A stretch of 64,000 nt of DNA from Synechococcus sp. WH 8101 (lineage in GTDB: Bacteria; Cyanobacteriota; Cyanobacteriia; PCC-6307; Cyanobiaceae), in assembly GCF_004209775.1 (NCBI RefSeq), contig NZ_CP035914.1, forward strand, positions 1,488,001 to 1,552,000. The letters are read 5' to 3'. Shown here one piece after another: positions 44,479 to 52,715 of this stretch. Positions within the stretch are counted from its first letter, which is position 1. Each line of letters opens with the position of its first letter. The notes under the pieces were generated by a model that made no database searches, had not been told where the DNA came from, and worked only from the letters and a program-made list of their open reading frames with translations. A program made the translations under genes and the position numbers.

Positions 44479-45317
44479 GGCATCGATGCGGCGGGATCGG
44501 TCTGATTCAAGCCCCTGGCCAGCGCCACCCAGGCCGCCGGCGCAATCTCCTGAGGCCGTTGCTGAAGATTGATCCCAGCCGCAGTCGCCAGGGCCTGCAA
44601 CTGATCCGGCGCCGCGAGAGGAGCCAGGGTGTTGCGCAGCATCTTGCGGCGAGCCAGAAAGGCCATACGCAGCAAGCGCTCAACGCCACGGGCCAGCTCG
44701 ATCGGCAAGCGCTGGTCTGCAGGCAGAGGGTCGAGTCGCACCACTTCCGACTGCACCTTCGGCGGCGGTTGAAAACAGCGCGGCGGCACAGGACAGACGC
44801 TGCTGCAGTGCGCCAGCAACTGCATGCGCACGCTCAATGCACTGAAACTGCTCTGCCCGGGGCGGGCACGGATCCGCTCGGCCACCTCCTTCTGCACCAG
44901 CAGCACCAGCGACTGATAGGGCGGATCCACCGGTCGATCCAGCCGTCCGACCAGGCGCTCCAGCAAAGGGCCTGTGATGTTGTAAGGGATGTTGGCGACC
45001 ACCTTGGTGGCACGGCTGCCGCCTGGGCCCTCCAGGGCCACGGCCAGCACATCCCCCTCCTGCAGGGAGAAGCGGGGCTCGACCGCGAAGCGCTGGCGCA
45101 GCCCACCCACCAGGTCGCGATCGAGCTCCACCGCATGCACCCACGCGACCGGTGAGGCCAGGAGACGCTCGGTGAGGGCGCCGCGCCCAGGCCCCACCTC
45201 CAGCACCCGGTCATCCGCCTGCAGATCGGCGGCCTGCAGGATCCGCTCCAGCACCTGCTCATCCCGGAGCCAGTGTTGGCCGAAGCGTTTGCGCGCGGTG
45301 TGACCAGAAAACGTCAT
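44475..45317 (-). CDS. rsmA: 16S rRNA (adenine1518/1519-N6) dimethyltransferase
   Basis: This 280-aa KsgA-family enzyme dimethylates two adjacent adenines in the 3' loop of 16S rRNA. It shows [21 protein letters not shown] motif [33 protein letters not shown] (catalytic NIPY) and [15 protein letters not shown] 45317 is clear. The rsmA-ispE order is common in bacteria. Confidence 0.97.
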   Translation of the reverse strand: MTFSGHTARKRFGQHWLRDEQVLERILQAADLQADDRVLEVGPGRGALTERLLASPVAWVHAVELDRDLVGGLRQRFAVEPRFSLQEGDVLAVALEGPGGSRATKVVANIPYNITGPLLERLVGRLDRPVDPPYQSLVLLVQKEVAERIRARPGQSSFSALSVRMQLLAHCSSVCPVPPRCFQPPPKVQSEVVRLDPLPADQRLPIELARGVERLLRMAFLARRKMLRNTLAPLAAPDQLQALATAAGINLQQRPQEIAPAAWVALARGLNQTDPAASMP

Positions 45318-45338
45318 GGCGTGTGGCTCGACAAGGTT

Positions 45339-46277
45339 TCAAAGACGACGCAGGGCACCACTCAATTCAATCGGCGTGCGCGTTTCCACCTCAATCGCCT
45401 CGAAGGGAATCCGGATGCCGTTCTGATCCAGCGCCTCCTTCATCGCCTGCTGCACGATCCGTGTGGCCCACCACTGATTTTCATTGCCATGGATTTTGGT
45501 GTTGACGCGCACCACCACCGCATTGGCACGCAATTCCTCCACATTCGAGAAATAAGGGTTGTCGAGAAAAACTTCTTTGTATTGCGGGTCCTGCCCTAAC
45601 GATTTGCCAGTGGCGTTGATGATCGCCTCCACCTGGCGCAGATCGGCGTCGTAAGGAACCGGCAGTCGCACCAGAGACCAGGTCCAACCTTTCGACTGAT
45701 TGGCCAGAAACGTGACTTGGCTGTTGCGGATGTACCAGACCACCCCCCAGTAATCACGGATGCGGATGTTGTAGAGATTCACCTCCCGCACCTGGCCCAG
45801 CACCTCTCCGATTTTCACCGAATCACCGATGCCGAGCTGATCCTGAAAGATGATCAACGTTCCGGCGATGATGTCGGCCACCAGGGATTGGGCACCGAAA
45901 CCCACCACGCCGGCCACAATGCCCGCGCCGGCCAGCAAGGGCACCAGATTCACCCCAAGGGAATCGAGCATCCAGAGCAGCGCCATGAAGGCCACCAGCA
46001 ATCGCCACAGGCTCTTGAAGAGGTTGCCCAGGGCCGACACGTGCTGTGCACGCCGGTCGAGCATCATCTTGGTGGCCATCTCGAAGTCGGTCTCACCGAA
46101 GAAGGCCGCCCGATCCTGAGGAGGGCGTTTGCGCACCAGCCGCCCCACGACCCGCTCGATCAATCGGGATCCCAGCAACACCGCCAGCCAAGACACCAGG
46201 AGAATCACGAGCAGTTGGGGGAGGGCCAACCACAGGCGACTGCTGGTCAGCAACTCCAGCGGGTGAACCAACGGCAC
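45339..46277 (-). CDS. MscS family small-conductance mechanosensitive channel
   Basis: This 312-aa protein has an N-terminal membrane region (LLVILLVSWLAVLLGSRLI, then LLVAFMALLWMLDSL), a glycine/alanine-rich pore helix (VPLLAGAGIVAGVVGFGAQS) and the cytoplasmic beta domain (QDQLGIGDSVKIGEVLGQV, then EVNLYNIRIRD). It releases solutes on hypo-osmotic shock. GTG 46277 is the start. It lies 22 bp before rsmA and 9 bp after yraN. Confidence 0.92.
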   Translation of the reverse strand: MPLVHPLELLTSSRLWLALPQLLVILLVSWLAVLLGSRLIERVVGRLVRKRPPQDRAAFFGETDFEMATKMMLDRRAQHVSALGNLFKSLWRLLVAFMALLWMLDSLGVNLVPLLAGAGIVAGVVGFGAQSLVADIIAGTLIIFQDQLGIGDSVKIGEVLGQVREVNLYNIRIRDYWGVVWYIRNSQVTFLANQSKGWTWSLVRLPVPYDADLRQVEAIINATGKSLGQDPQYKEVFLDNPYFSNVEELRANAVVVRVNTKIHGNENQWWATRIVQQAMKEALDQNGIRIPFEAIEVETRTPIELSGALRRL

Positions 46278-46285
46278 GGAATCGA

Positions 46286-46675
46286 TCAGATCAGTCTTTC
46301 CACCATGACCCAGCGCACCGGCCTTGTGCTCGGCGCCAAGGGCACCAGTGCCAGCACCACCTCGAGCCCGGCCGTGGCCATCCAGGGATGGTCCGCCTGC
46401 CAGCAGGCCAGGGCCCGTGCCAGCCGCAGTCGTTTGCGGTGATGAAAGGCGGCCAGGCCGCCGGCATCAGGACCAAGGCGCCGCCGGGCCTTCACCTCCA
46501 CGGCGAGCAGACGCATGCGGCAGGAGCGTCCCTTGACCATGAGCAAGTCGATCTCGCCGTAGCGGCAGCGCCAACGCTGGGCCACACAACGCCAACCCTG
46601 ACCCCGTAACAGACGCAGGGCCCGCTGCTCCGCCCAGCGACCATCCAGGTTCCGGCCGCGGTTCCGTGGTTCCAT
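46286..46675 (-). CDS. UPF0102 (YraN) family endonuclease-fold protein
   Basis: This 129-aa protein belongs to the YraN family. The PD-(D/E)XK-like core is visible: GRWAEQRALRLLRGQGW, then CRYGEIDLLMV, and LLAVEVKARR. The function is unproven. ATG 46675 starts a basic N-terminus. It is first in a long minus-strand run and diverges from the pentapeptide-repeat gene across about 35-50 bp. Confidence 0.88.
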   Translation of the reverse strand: MEPRNRGRNLDGRWAEQRALRLLRGQGWRCVAQRWRCRYGEIDLLMVKGRSCRMRLLAVEVKARRRLGPDAGGLAAFHHRKRLRLARALACWQADHPWMATAGLEVVLALVPLAPSTRPVRWVMVERLI

Positions 46676-46725
46676 GCTCTTGTCTCAGGCTCCGCTCTTA
46701 GGGTTCCCCTGTGGCCTTTCGATCG

Positions 46726-47211
46726 ATGTCGTTCCGTCCCGCTGCAGCAGTCCTTGCCCTGCTGCTCTCCGTTTGCACCCTGGTGATGGCGCCGCCGGCC
46801 GCCCAGGCCGCCATGGACTACGCCAAACAGGTGCTGATCGGCGCCGACTTCTCTGGACGGGAGATGCAGGGCGTCACCTTCAACCTCACCAACCTGCGCG
46901 AGGCCGATCTCTCCGGCAGTGATCTGCAGGGGGCCAGCCTGTTCGGCGCCAAGTTGCAGGATGCCGATCTGAGCAACACCAACCTGCGCGACGCCACCCT
47001 CGATTCCGCCGTGCTGGATGGCACCAACCTCAACAATGCGGTTCTGGAAGATGCCTTCGCCTTCAACACCCGCTTCATCAATGTGACGATCAGCGGCGCG
47101 GACTTCACAAACGTGCCCCTGCGCGGCGATGTGCTCAAAACCCTCTGCGCCGCCGCCGATGGCGTCAATCCGGTGACCGGCCGCAACACCCGCGACACCC
47201 TCGGCTGCTGA
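46726..47211 (+). CDS. secreted pentapeptide-repeat protein (thylakoid lumen type)
   Basis: The protein is about 161 aa. A signal peptide ends near AAQAAMDYA, followed by about ten A(D/N)LxX pentapeptides (LREADLSGSDLQGASLFGA, LQDADLSNTNLRDATL) forming a right-handed beta helix. The C-terminal cap has two cysteines (LKTLCAAADG, DTLGC). It resembles plant thylakoid lumenal pentapeptide proteins of unknown role. ATG 46726 is chosen over GTG 46711. The stop overlaps the next ATG (TGATG). Confidence 0.87.
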   Translation: MSFRPAAAVLALLLSVCTLVMAPPAAQAAMDYAKQVLIGADFSGREMQGVTFNLTNLREADLSGSDLQGASLFGAKLQDADLSNTNLRDATLDSAVLDGTNLNNAVLEDAFAFNTRFINVTISGADFTNVPLRGDVLKTLCAAADGVNPVTGRNTRDTLGC

Positions 47212-47633
47212 TGAGCTTCGATCCCCGCAGTCTCGAACGCCTGAAGGAACTGGGCCGGACCCTTCCCCAGGCCCTGCCGACGCCTGAGGCGAAACCAGCG
47301 CCAGCGCCGAAGGCCAGTGAAAGGCGCCACAAGGTGGAAACGGAGCAAAACCCGGAGCAGCTGTTTCGCGAACTGATGCAGGTGAGCCCCGATGGCACGG
47401 TGCCCGAGCATCTGATGCAGCGCCTGAAGGAGGCGGAACAGCGCAGCAAAACGGAACGCCGGCCGGCCACAGGGGCCACCGGCTCCCCCTTGCCGGCCCC
47501 GACGGCTGCTCAACGGCCGAACAAAGGCAAAACCACCCGCCCCCAGCGGCCCTCTGTGGCGCCTGGCAGCGAGGAGGAAAGCCTCTATGTGGCCTTCGGC
47601 CAGTTGCTGCTGGAAGACGAGGAAGAGGATTGA
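47211..47633 (+). CDS. 140-aa acidic/proline-rich protein of unknown function
   Basis: The protein opens [20 protein letters not shown], with a helical segment ([20 protein letters not shown]) between proline-, lysine- and glutamate-rich disordered parts, and ends [18 protein letters not shown]. No family is recognised. Its ATG overlaps the pentapeptide-protein stop and its own stop overlaps the rlmH TTG (TTGA), so the three genes form a coupled unit. Confidence 0.75.
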   Translation: MSFDPRSLERLKELGRTLPQALPTPEAKPAPAPKASERRHKVETEQNPEQLFRELMQVSPDGTVPEHLMQRLKEAEQRSKTERRPATGATGSPLPAPTAAQRPNKGKTTRPQRPSVAPGSEEESLYVAFGQLLLEDEEED

Positions 47634-48064
47634 ATCCCTCCCGCTGCCGGATCATCGCCGTCGGCAAAGTGCGCAAAGGCTGGGTGCAGGAGGGGGTGGA
47701 GCTCTACCTCAAACGGCTGCCTGGACTCCAGGTGCTGGAACTCAAAGACAGCAACCGAGACAAGGAGGCGGAGGCGATCCGAGCGGCGCTGCGCTCCGAT
47801 GAGCATCCGGTGATGCTGATGGAGCAGGGGGACAGCCTCGCTTCGGTGCCCTTCGCTAAGCGGCTGCAGCAGTTCGGCAACGAACGCCTGGCCTTTGTGA
47901 TCGGCGGCGCCGATGGACTCAGCGATGGGCTCAAAGCAGCCGCCCGCTGGCAACTGAGCCTCTCACCGATGACCTTCCCCCATGAACTGGCCCGGCTCCT
48001 GCTGCTCGAGCAGCTCTACCGCGCCCAGGCGATCCTGCAGGGGAGCCCGTATCACCGGGCTTGA
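47630..48064 (+). CDS. rlmH: 23S rRNA (pseudouridine1915-N3)-methyltransferase
   Basis: This 144-aa SPOUT-fold enzyme methylates pseudouridine 1915 in helix 69 of 23S rRNA. The knot region [17 protein letters not shown], then [20 protein letters not shown] and the final GSPYHRA are diagnostic. The TTG at 47630 (TTGA overlap) is the only start consistent with the family N-terminus ([16 protein letters not shown]). The last 102 bp are overlapped by an unknown gene on the minus strand. Confidence 0.95.
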   Translation: MNPSRCRIIAVGKVRKGWVQEGVELYLKRLPGLQVLELKDSNRDKEAEAIRAALRSDEHPVMLMEQGDSLASVPFAKRLQQFGNERLAFVIGGADGLSDGLKAAARWQLSLSPMTFPHELARLLLLEQLYRAQAILQGSPYHRA

Positions 48065-48733
48065 AACATCTTCAGCGCACGCCTCTGTCGCCAAGGCTTC
48101 TGCCCAGGCATCCCGGCAGCGCCACCAGTTCAGATACCCCAGTTGACGAACATGGGGCAGCAGTTCACGCATCATGGCAGCGGCGGCTGAACCGGCAGGG
48201 TTGGACTGTTGCCGCGCCAGGCGATAGTTGGCGCAGAAGGCGCCGAACGTTCCCTTTCGCACGCCTTTCTGGCGCTCTAGATGCTTTTGCAACAAGGCAT
48301 CGCAGCGGTGGGTGCTGACCTCCGTGGCAGCGGCTGAGGCGCCGTAATCCTGATCTCCAGGCAGTAGATCTTCGCCGGTGAATCCGCACACGACACCAGC
48401 AGCGCGTGCCGCCCGGTTGTCGTCATCAAAAGCCTGCACCGCTTCCCCGCCCCGGTTTGCCATCTCCTGACGGCAGATCGCAGCGATGTCCTGATCGCGC
48501 CAGTCGAACAGATCGCCCACTCCATTGGAATGCACGATGTCGACCATCTGACGGCGCAGCATCCGTTCACTGGCAGCAGCCTGCAGGCGATCGTGCTCCG
48601 TTGCCTGCGGCTGGCGCAGCGCCCATTCCGCATTGAGAAAAAACGCCGATGTCGTTCCCTTGCGATGCCCTCCGGCACTCTGCTGGGACTCTCCCATGAT
48701 CTGCTCCGGCGTCACGACAGGGCCTTCAGGCAT
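47963..48733 (-). CDS. unrecognised protein, 256 aa
   Basis: The protein starts near [20 protein letters not shown] and is probably soluble. It has helical charged segments ([40 protein letters not shown]) and many cysteines for its size (CRQEM, VVCGF, HRCDAL, FCANY, WWRCRD, ACAED). No family, signal peptide or membrane segment is recognised. The last 34 residues are antisense to rlmH and may be recent read-through extension. ATG 48733 is chosen; 48739 and 48742 are alternatives. It overlaps the end of the upstream unknown gene by about 8 bp, so the two are one unit. Confidence 0.65.
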   Translation of the reverse strand: MPEGPVVTPEQIMGESQQSAGGHRKGTTSAFFLNAEWALRQPQATEHDRLQAAASERMLRRQMVDIVHSNGVGDLFDWRDQDIAAICRQEMANRGGEAVQAFDDDNRAARAAGVVCGFTGEDLLPGDQDYGASAAATEVSTHRCDALLQKHLERQKGVRKGTFGAFCANYRLARQQSNPAGSAAAAMMRELLPHVRQLGYLNWWRCRDAWAEALATEACAEDVSSPVIRAPLQDRLGAVELLEQQEPGQFMGEGHR

Positions 48734-49190
48734 CACCATCACTCCGTCCAGATGACGTCATCCAATCCGTCAACGTCAGTGGCTGGAACTTGGCGACGCT
48801 CAGGGTCCAGCCGCGGCCGGCCATCGCCCGAAGGCCGGCCTGGAACGCTGGGGTATCCCCCGTGTTCAGCCAGGCGGCCTTGAGAGCCGGCAAGTCTTCC
48901 GGCAACCGCTCCATCGGCAACTCCACCAGCAGCAGACTGTCCAGCCCGCAGGCGCGGCGTAGCGGTCCGTCATCACTGCGCTGCCACACACGCAGCAACA
49001 GCTCCAGCGCCAGGACATGCGCCACCTCCAAGGGCTGCTCAGCCGCAGCAGCCTCGGCCGTGAGCGAGCGACCGGCCAGAGGCAAGGCCCGTCGCCCCTC
49101 CTGCTCGATCAGGGCCAGAGCGACGAGATAGGGAGCCTCAGCCATCAGGAACGCGCCAATGGGCGCATCCTCACCGATCACCCACGCCAT
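48726..49190 (-). CDS. unrecognised protein, 154 aa, divergent from umuD
   Basis: The protein starts MAWVIGEDAPIGAFLMAEAP and is mostly helical and leucine-rich (VAHVLALELLLRVWQRSDDG, LLLVELPMERLPEDLPALKA). It lacks a clear signal peptide and no family is recognised. ATG 49190 lies 45 bp from the umuD start on the other strand, so the two share a regulatory region. It is the first of two unknown genes read leftwards. Confidence 0.65.
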   Translation of the reverse strand: MAWVIGEDAPIGAFLMAEAPYLVALALIEQEGRRALPLAGRSLTAEAAAAEQPLEVAHVLALELLLRVWQRSDDGPLRRACGLDSLLLVELPMERLPEDLPALKAAWLNTGDTPAFQAGLRAMAGRGWTLSVAKFQPLTLTDWMTSSGRSDGDA

Positions 49191-49235
49191 CGCCGGAGAA
49201 CGCCTGTACTATTGCGGTGCGTTAGATGGTCTCCT

Positions 49236-49679
49236 TTGGCGGTCGATCGCTCCTCTCTTCAGCCCCCGCTGCCCCTGCGGGCCCAGCGCCAGCCCCTGCT
49301 GCTGCCTCTGGCGGGCGAACGTGTCGCGGCGGGGTTCCCCTCACCCGCCGACGACTACGTGGAGGTGGGCATCGATCTCAACGACCAGCTGATTCGCCAT
49401 CCCCTCAGCACCTTCTTCCTGCGGGTGAGCGGCGATTCCATGCTCGGCGCCGGCATCCACGACGGCGACCTGCTGGTGGTGGACCGCAGCCTTGAACCCA
49501 GACCAGGCCGGGTGGTGGTGGCCGTGCTCGATGGCGCCTTCACCCTCAAACGCCTGGCCCGCCATCGCGGCCAGCTGCGCCTGGAGGCGGCCAACCCCGA
49601 CTATCCCCCCCTCGATCTGCACCGCTGCGGTGACGTGCAGATCTGGGGGGTGGCAATCCATGTGATTCACCCCCTGTGA
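49236..49679 (+). CDS. umuD: UmuD-type LexA-fold self-cleaving protein
   Basis: This protein of about 147 aa belongs to the S24 peptidase family. It has a candidate self-cleavage site A32-G33 (VAAGFPSPADDYVE), the catalytic Ser68 in VSGDSMLG and Lys105 in AFTLKRLAR. RecA-stimulated cleavage would give UmuD', the subunit of polymerase V. The first in-frame start consistent with the family is TTG 49236. A TACTAT -10-like element lies at 49207-49212, but I see no convincing cyanobacterial LexA box. umuC follows after 33 bp. Confidence 0.9.
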   Translation: MAVDRSSLQPPLPLRAQRQPLLLPLAGERVAAGFPSPADDYVEVGIDLNDQLIRHPLSTFFLRVSGDSMLGAGIHDGDLLVVDRSLEPRPGRVVVAVLDGAFTLKRLARHRGQLRLEAANPDYPPLDLHRCGDVQIWGVAIHVIHPL

Positions 49680-49712
49680 TCCACCCGCTCTGAGCCCTCA
49701 GAACGCAGCGCC

Positions 49713-50987
49713 ATGCCTGCCGCCACGGCACTGATTGATGCCAACAACTTCTATGCCTCCTGCGAGCAGAGCCTCGATCCCTCCCTGATCGGCCGGCCGG
49801 TGGTGGTGCTCTCCAACAACGATGGCTGCATCGTGGCCCGAAGCGCCGAAGCCCGGGCCCTGGGCATCGCCATGGGCACGCCATTCTTCAAGGCAAAACG
49901 GGAGCTGGAACGCCATGGCGTGGTGGTGCGCAGCTCGAACTACGCCCTCTACGCCGACATGAGCCAGCGGCTGATGAGCCTGCTGGAGAGGCAGGTGGAA
50001 GACCTGGAGATCTATTCGATCGACGAAGCCTTTGCACGCCTGAGCCGACCGGCCGACGGCGACCTGCTGGCCTGGGGGCGACACCTACGCGCCCTGATCC
50101 GTCGCAATCTGGGCCTCTCCATCTGCATCGGCCTGGGGGCGAGCAAAGGGCAGGCCAAACTCGCCAACCGCCTGGCCAAAATGGTGGCGGCCCATGCCGG
50201 CCTGTTCGACCTGACGCGGTGCAGCGACCCCGACCGCTGGCTGGAAACCATCGCGATCGAGGATGTGTGGGGCATCGGCCGCCAGTTGGCCCACTGGTGT
50301 CGAGCGCGGGGGGTGACCCACGCCCGGGCACTGCGCGACATGCCCAGCGGCATCCTGCGGGCCAAGGCGGGGGTCGTGGGAGTGCGGCTGCAGCGAGAGC
50401 TGCAGGGTCACAGCTGCCTGCCGCTGGAGCTGACGCCCGCACCGAAGCGGGAAACCTGTGTGAGCCGCAGCTTCAGCCGACCGATCACCGGCCTGGAGGA
50501 GCTGCGCGAGGCGGTGGCCACCTACGTGGTGCGCGCCGCCGAAAAATTACGCCAGCAGCATCAGCGCGCCGCCGCCCTCAGCGTCTACACCCGCACCAGT
50601 CCCTTCGTCCCCGGTTTCTACAGCAACACCGCCAGCACCCGTCTGGACCTACCCAGCAACGACACCCAGGCGCTGCTCAACGCAGCTTTACCTCTGGTGG
50701 AGCGGATTTTTCAGCCGCACCGCCAACTCGCCAAAGCCGGCGTGTTGATGCAGCACCTGGAGAGCACCGACCAGCTGCAACATCACCTGCTGGTGCCCTG
50801 CAGCGCCGCCGAGCAACAGCGTCGGCAGGCGCTGATGGCCACGATCGATGCACTAAACCGGCGCTATGGCCGTGGCACGGTGCAATGGGCCGCCTGTGGC
50901 CTGGATCCGAGTTGGGCGATGCGGCGGGAACGGCTGGGCCGGGCCGCCACGACCCGACTGCGTGATGTGCCGATCGTGCAGGCCTGA
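49713..50987 (+). CDS. umuC: Y-family DNA polymerase UmuC
   Basis: This 424-aa catalytic subunit of translesion polymerase V has the palm residues D9 (LIDANNFYASCE) and D104-E105 (IYSIDEAF), the helix-hairpin-helix thumb (IEDVWGIGRQL), and the UmuC-specific C-terminus. It pairs with umuD upstream for error-prone bypass of UV damage, sensible for a surface phototroph. ATG 49713 is clear. Confidence 0.96.
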   Translation: MPAATALIDANNFYASCEQSLDPSLIGRPVVVLSNNDGCIVARSAEARALGIAMGTPFFKAKRELERHGVVVRSSNYALYADMSQRLMSLLERQVEDLEIYSIDEAFARLSRPADGDLLAWGRHLRALIRRNLGLSICIGLGASKGQAKLANRLAKMVAAHAGLFDLTRCSDPDRWLETIAIEDVWGIGRQLAHWCRARGVTHARALRDMPSGILRAKAGVVGVRLQRELQGHSCLPLELTPAPKRETCVSRSFSRPITGLEELREAVATYVVRAAEKLRQQHQRAAALSVYTRTSPFVPGFYSNTASTRLDLPSNDTQALLNAALPLVERIFQPHRQLAKAGVLMQHLESTDQLQHHLLVPCSAAEQQRRQALMATIDALNRRYGRGTVQWAACGLDPSWAMRRERLGRAATTRLRDVPIVQA

Positions 50988-51024
50988 GCCACGATGTCAA
51001 GCAGCACACAACCCAGAGATCAGC

Positions 51025-52149
51025 ATGAACAAAGTGCTCAGAACGCTGGCCACAGCCCTGGCGGGGGTGGGACTGCTCGGAAGCACGGTGGGGACGCCGA
51101 CCCAGGCCTGCACCAGCTTCACCTTGAAGGGCAATGACGGTGGCCATGTGTATGGCCGCACGATGGAATTCGGCCAACCGCTAAACAGCGAGGCGGTTCT
51201 GATTCAGCGGGGCACGCCGTTACGCGGCAATGGACCCAACGGCGGCATCGGCAATGGCCTGGCCTGGACCAGTCGCTACGCGGTGGTGGGCATGAACGCC
51301 CTGGGCCTCAAGGATGTGGTGCCCGATGGCATGAATGAGAAGGGGTTGGCGGGCGGCCTGCTCTATTTCGCTGGCTATGCAGACTTTCAGACAGTGCCGG
51401 CAGGGCAGACGAAGCGATCGATCAACAGCGCCCAACTACTCACCTATGTGCTGACCAACTTCGCCACCATCGAGGAGGTGAAGCAAGGACTTCCCAAGAT
51501 TCTGGTCAATGGAGCCGCCGTGAAGGCCTTCGGCGGACCGCTGCCCATCCACATGACGCTGCATGACAGCAGCGGCAAAAGCCTGTCCGTGGAATACATC
51601 CAAGGGGAGCTGACCATGATGGACAACCCCACGGGGACCTACACCAACGATCCACCCTTTCCTTATCACCTGGCGACGGCAGGGAATTACGCCAACTTGA
51701 GCGCCATGCCACCGGCGGAGATGACGATCAATGGTCTGAAGCTGCCACCCACCAGCACCGGTGGGGGCCTGCATGGCCTGCCCGGAGATTTCCTCTCCAC
51801 CTCCCGCTTCATTCGTGCCCTGCTGCTCAGCCGCTTCGCACCAACCAATCTCAGCACCCGGCAACAGGTGGGCACCGCCTTCCGGCTGTTGGGCCAATTT
51901 GACCTGCCACCGGGGAGCATTCTGCTGCCGCCAGGTGGGTCTTTCGGTGGTGCCGGATCCACAACCACTTACGAGATCACGGAATGGACCGTGGCAGCGG
52001 ATCAGAAAAACCTGGTGTATTACATCCAGACCTATGACAATCCCGGCTTACGCAGTCTGAATTTCGACCAGCTGCCCCTCGATGGAGGAACAATCAAGGT
52101 GATGCCGTTGAATCAACCTCTCGACGTGACAGTGCTGACTCCCTCCTGA
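51025..52149 (+). CDS. secreted choloylglycine-hydrolase-family (linear amide C-N) hydrolase
   Basis: This 374-aa Ntn hydrolase has a signal peptide (residues 1-28, MNKVLRTLATALAGVGLLGS, then PTQA). The nucleophile C29 follows the predicted cleavage point (CTSFTLKG), so export processing would expose it. The family's GRTMEF (R45, E48) and DGMNEKGLAGGLL blocks are present. Relatives cleave bile salts, penicillin V or acyl-homoserine lactones. In a marine phototroph an N-acyl amide or signalling substrate is more likely than bile. ATG 51025 is clear. It stands 37 bp after umuC. Confidence 0.88.
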   Translation: MNKVLRTLATALAGVGLLGSTVGTPTQACTSFTLKGNDGGHVYGRTMEFGQPLNSEAVLIQRGTPLRGNGPNGGIGNGLAWTSRYAVVGMNALGLKDVVPDGMNEKGLAGGLLYFAGYADFQTVPAGQTKRSINSAQLLTYVLTNFATIEEVKQGLPKILVNGAAVKAFGGPLPIHMTLHDSSGKSLSVEYIQGELTMMDNPTGTYTNDPPFPYHLATAGNYANLSAMPPAEMTINGLKLPPTSTGGGLHGLPGDFLSTSRFIRALLLSRFAPTNLSTRQQVGTAFRLLGQFDLPPGSILLPPGGSFGGAGSTTTYEITEWTVAADQKNLVYYIQTYDNPGLRSLNFDQLPLDGGTIKVMPLNQPLDVTVLTPS

Positions 52150-52156
52150 GCCGAGC

Positions 52157-52453
52157 TCAGATGTGCTGAAGCAGCTGCACAGCCTGCTCGCGCTGGCTGA
52201 GCAGCAACACCATCCGCTCGCCGTGGCTGTTGAGACCGGTCTGCTCCCGGAGCAGATCGTTGCTGGCCAGGGCCAGACCGCAGGTTTCACAGAACAGCAC
52301 CGGCAGGGTGCCGTCATGGCCAGCCATCCCCTGAAGGTCGAGGGCCTGACGCACGGCCCGCTGCGCTCTCTCAAGACCGAGTCGTTCCACCAGAGCTGGC
52401 CAGAGGTGGTTGACGGGGGTGCAGCTGGCGAAATCAAACGACGACGCTGTCAT
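52157..52453 (-). CDS. 98-aa protein with CxxC motif, end of ACR3 operon
   Basis: The protein starts MTASSFDFASCTPVNHLWPA and has a FCETCGLALAS segment (CxxC) plus one more cysteine near the N-terminus. Its C-terminus is leucine-rich (ERMVLLLSQREQAVQLLQHI). No family is recognised. ATG 52453 is used, and an adjacent TTG gives one more residue. It lies 4 bp past the stop of the upstream gene, so it belongs to the ACR3 transcript. Confidence 0.7.
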   Translation of the reverse strand: MTASSFDFASCTPVNHLWPALVERLGLERAQRAVRQALDLQGMAGHDGTLPVLFCETCGLALASNDLLREQTGLNSHGERMVLLLSQREQAVQLLQHI

Positions 52454-52457
52454 CAAA

Positions 52458-52715
52458 TCAGACCGGGAGCTGCTCGATCGCGACCACGATCATCTGCGGT
52501 GTGACCGGGATCGTCTCCAGTGCATCCTCGTTGTCGAGATAGGCGTCGAAGGAGGCGAAGCGTTCGATCCGAGGGGCTGCACCTTCGGCGGCACAGGCCT
52601 CAATCCAGTCGTTGTCGTCGGGCTTCACCGCCACGTAGGCCTGAAGGGCTTCCTGCAGGTCGCCACCATCGCCGATGCCCTCCCCGTGCCAGATCGCTTC
52701 AAAAAATTCAGACAT
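52458..52715 (-). CDS. 85-aa small acidic protein in ACR3 operon
   Basis: The protein starts [20 protein letters not shown] and has a strongly acidic composition with alternating predicted helix and strand ([34 protein letters not shown]). It resembles no family I can name. ATG 52715 overlaps the ACR3 stop by 8 bp, so translation is likely coupled to the permease. Confidence 0.7.
   Translation of the reverse strand: MSEFFEAIWHGEGIGDGGDLQEALQAYVAVKPDDNDWIEACAAEGAAPRIERFASFDAYLDNEDALETIPVTPQMIVVAIEQLPV

Noticed and set aside
49191-49235. LexA operator upstream of umuD
   Set aside because: No sequence fits the cyanobacterial LexA box as I know it; only a TACTAT -10-like element is present.
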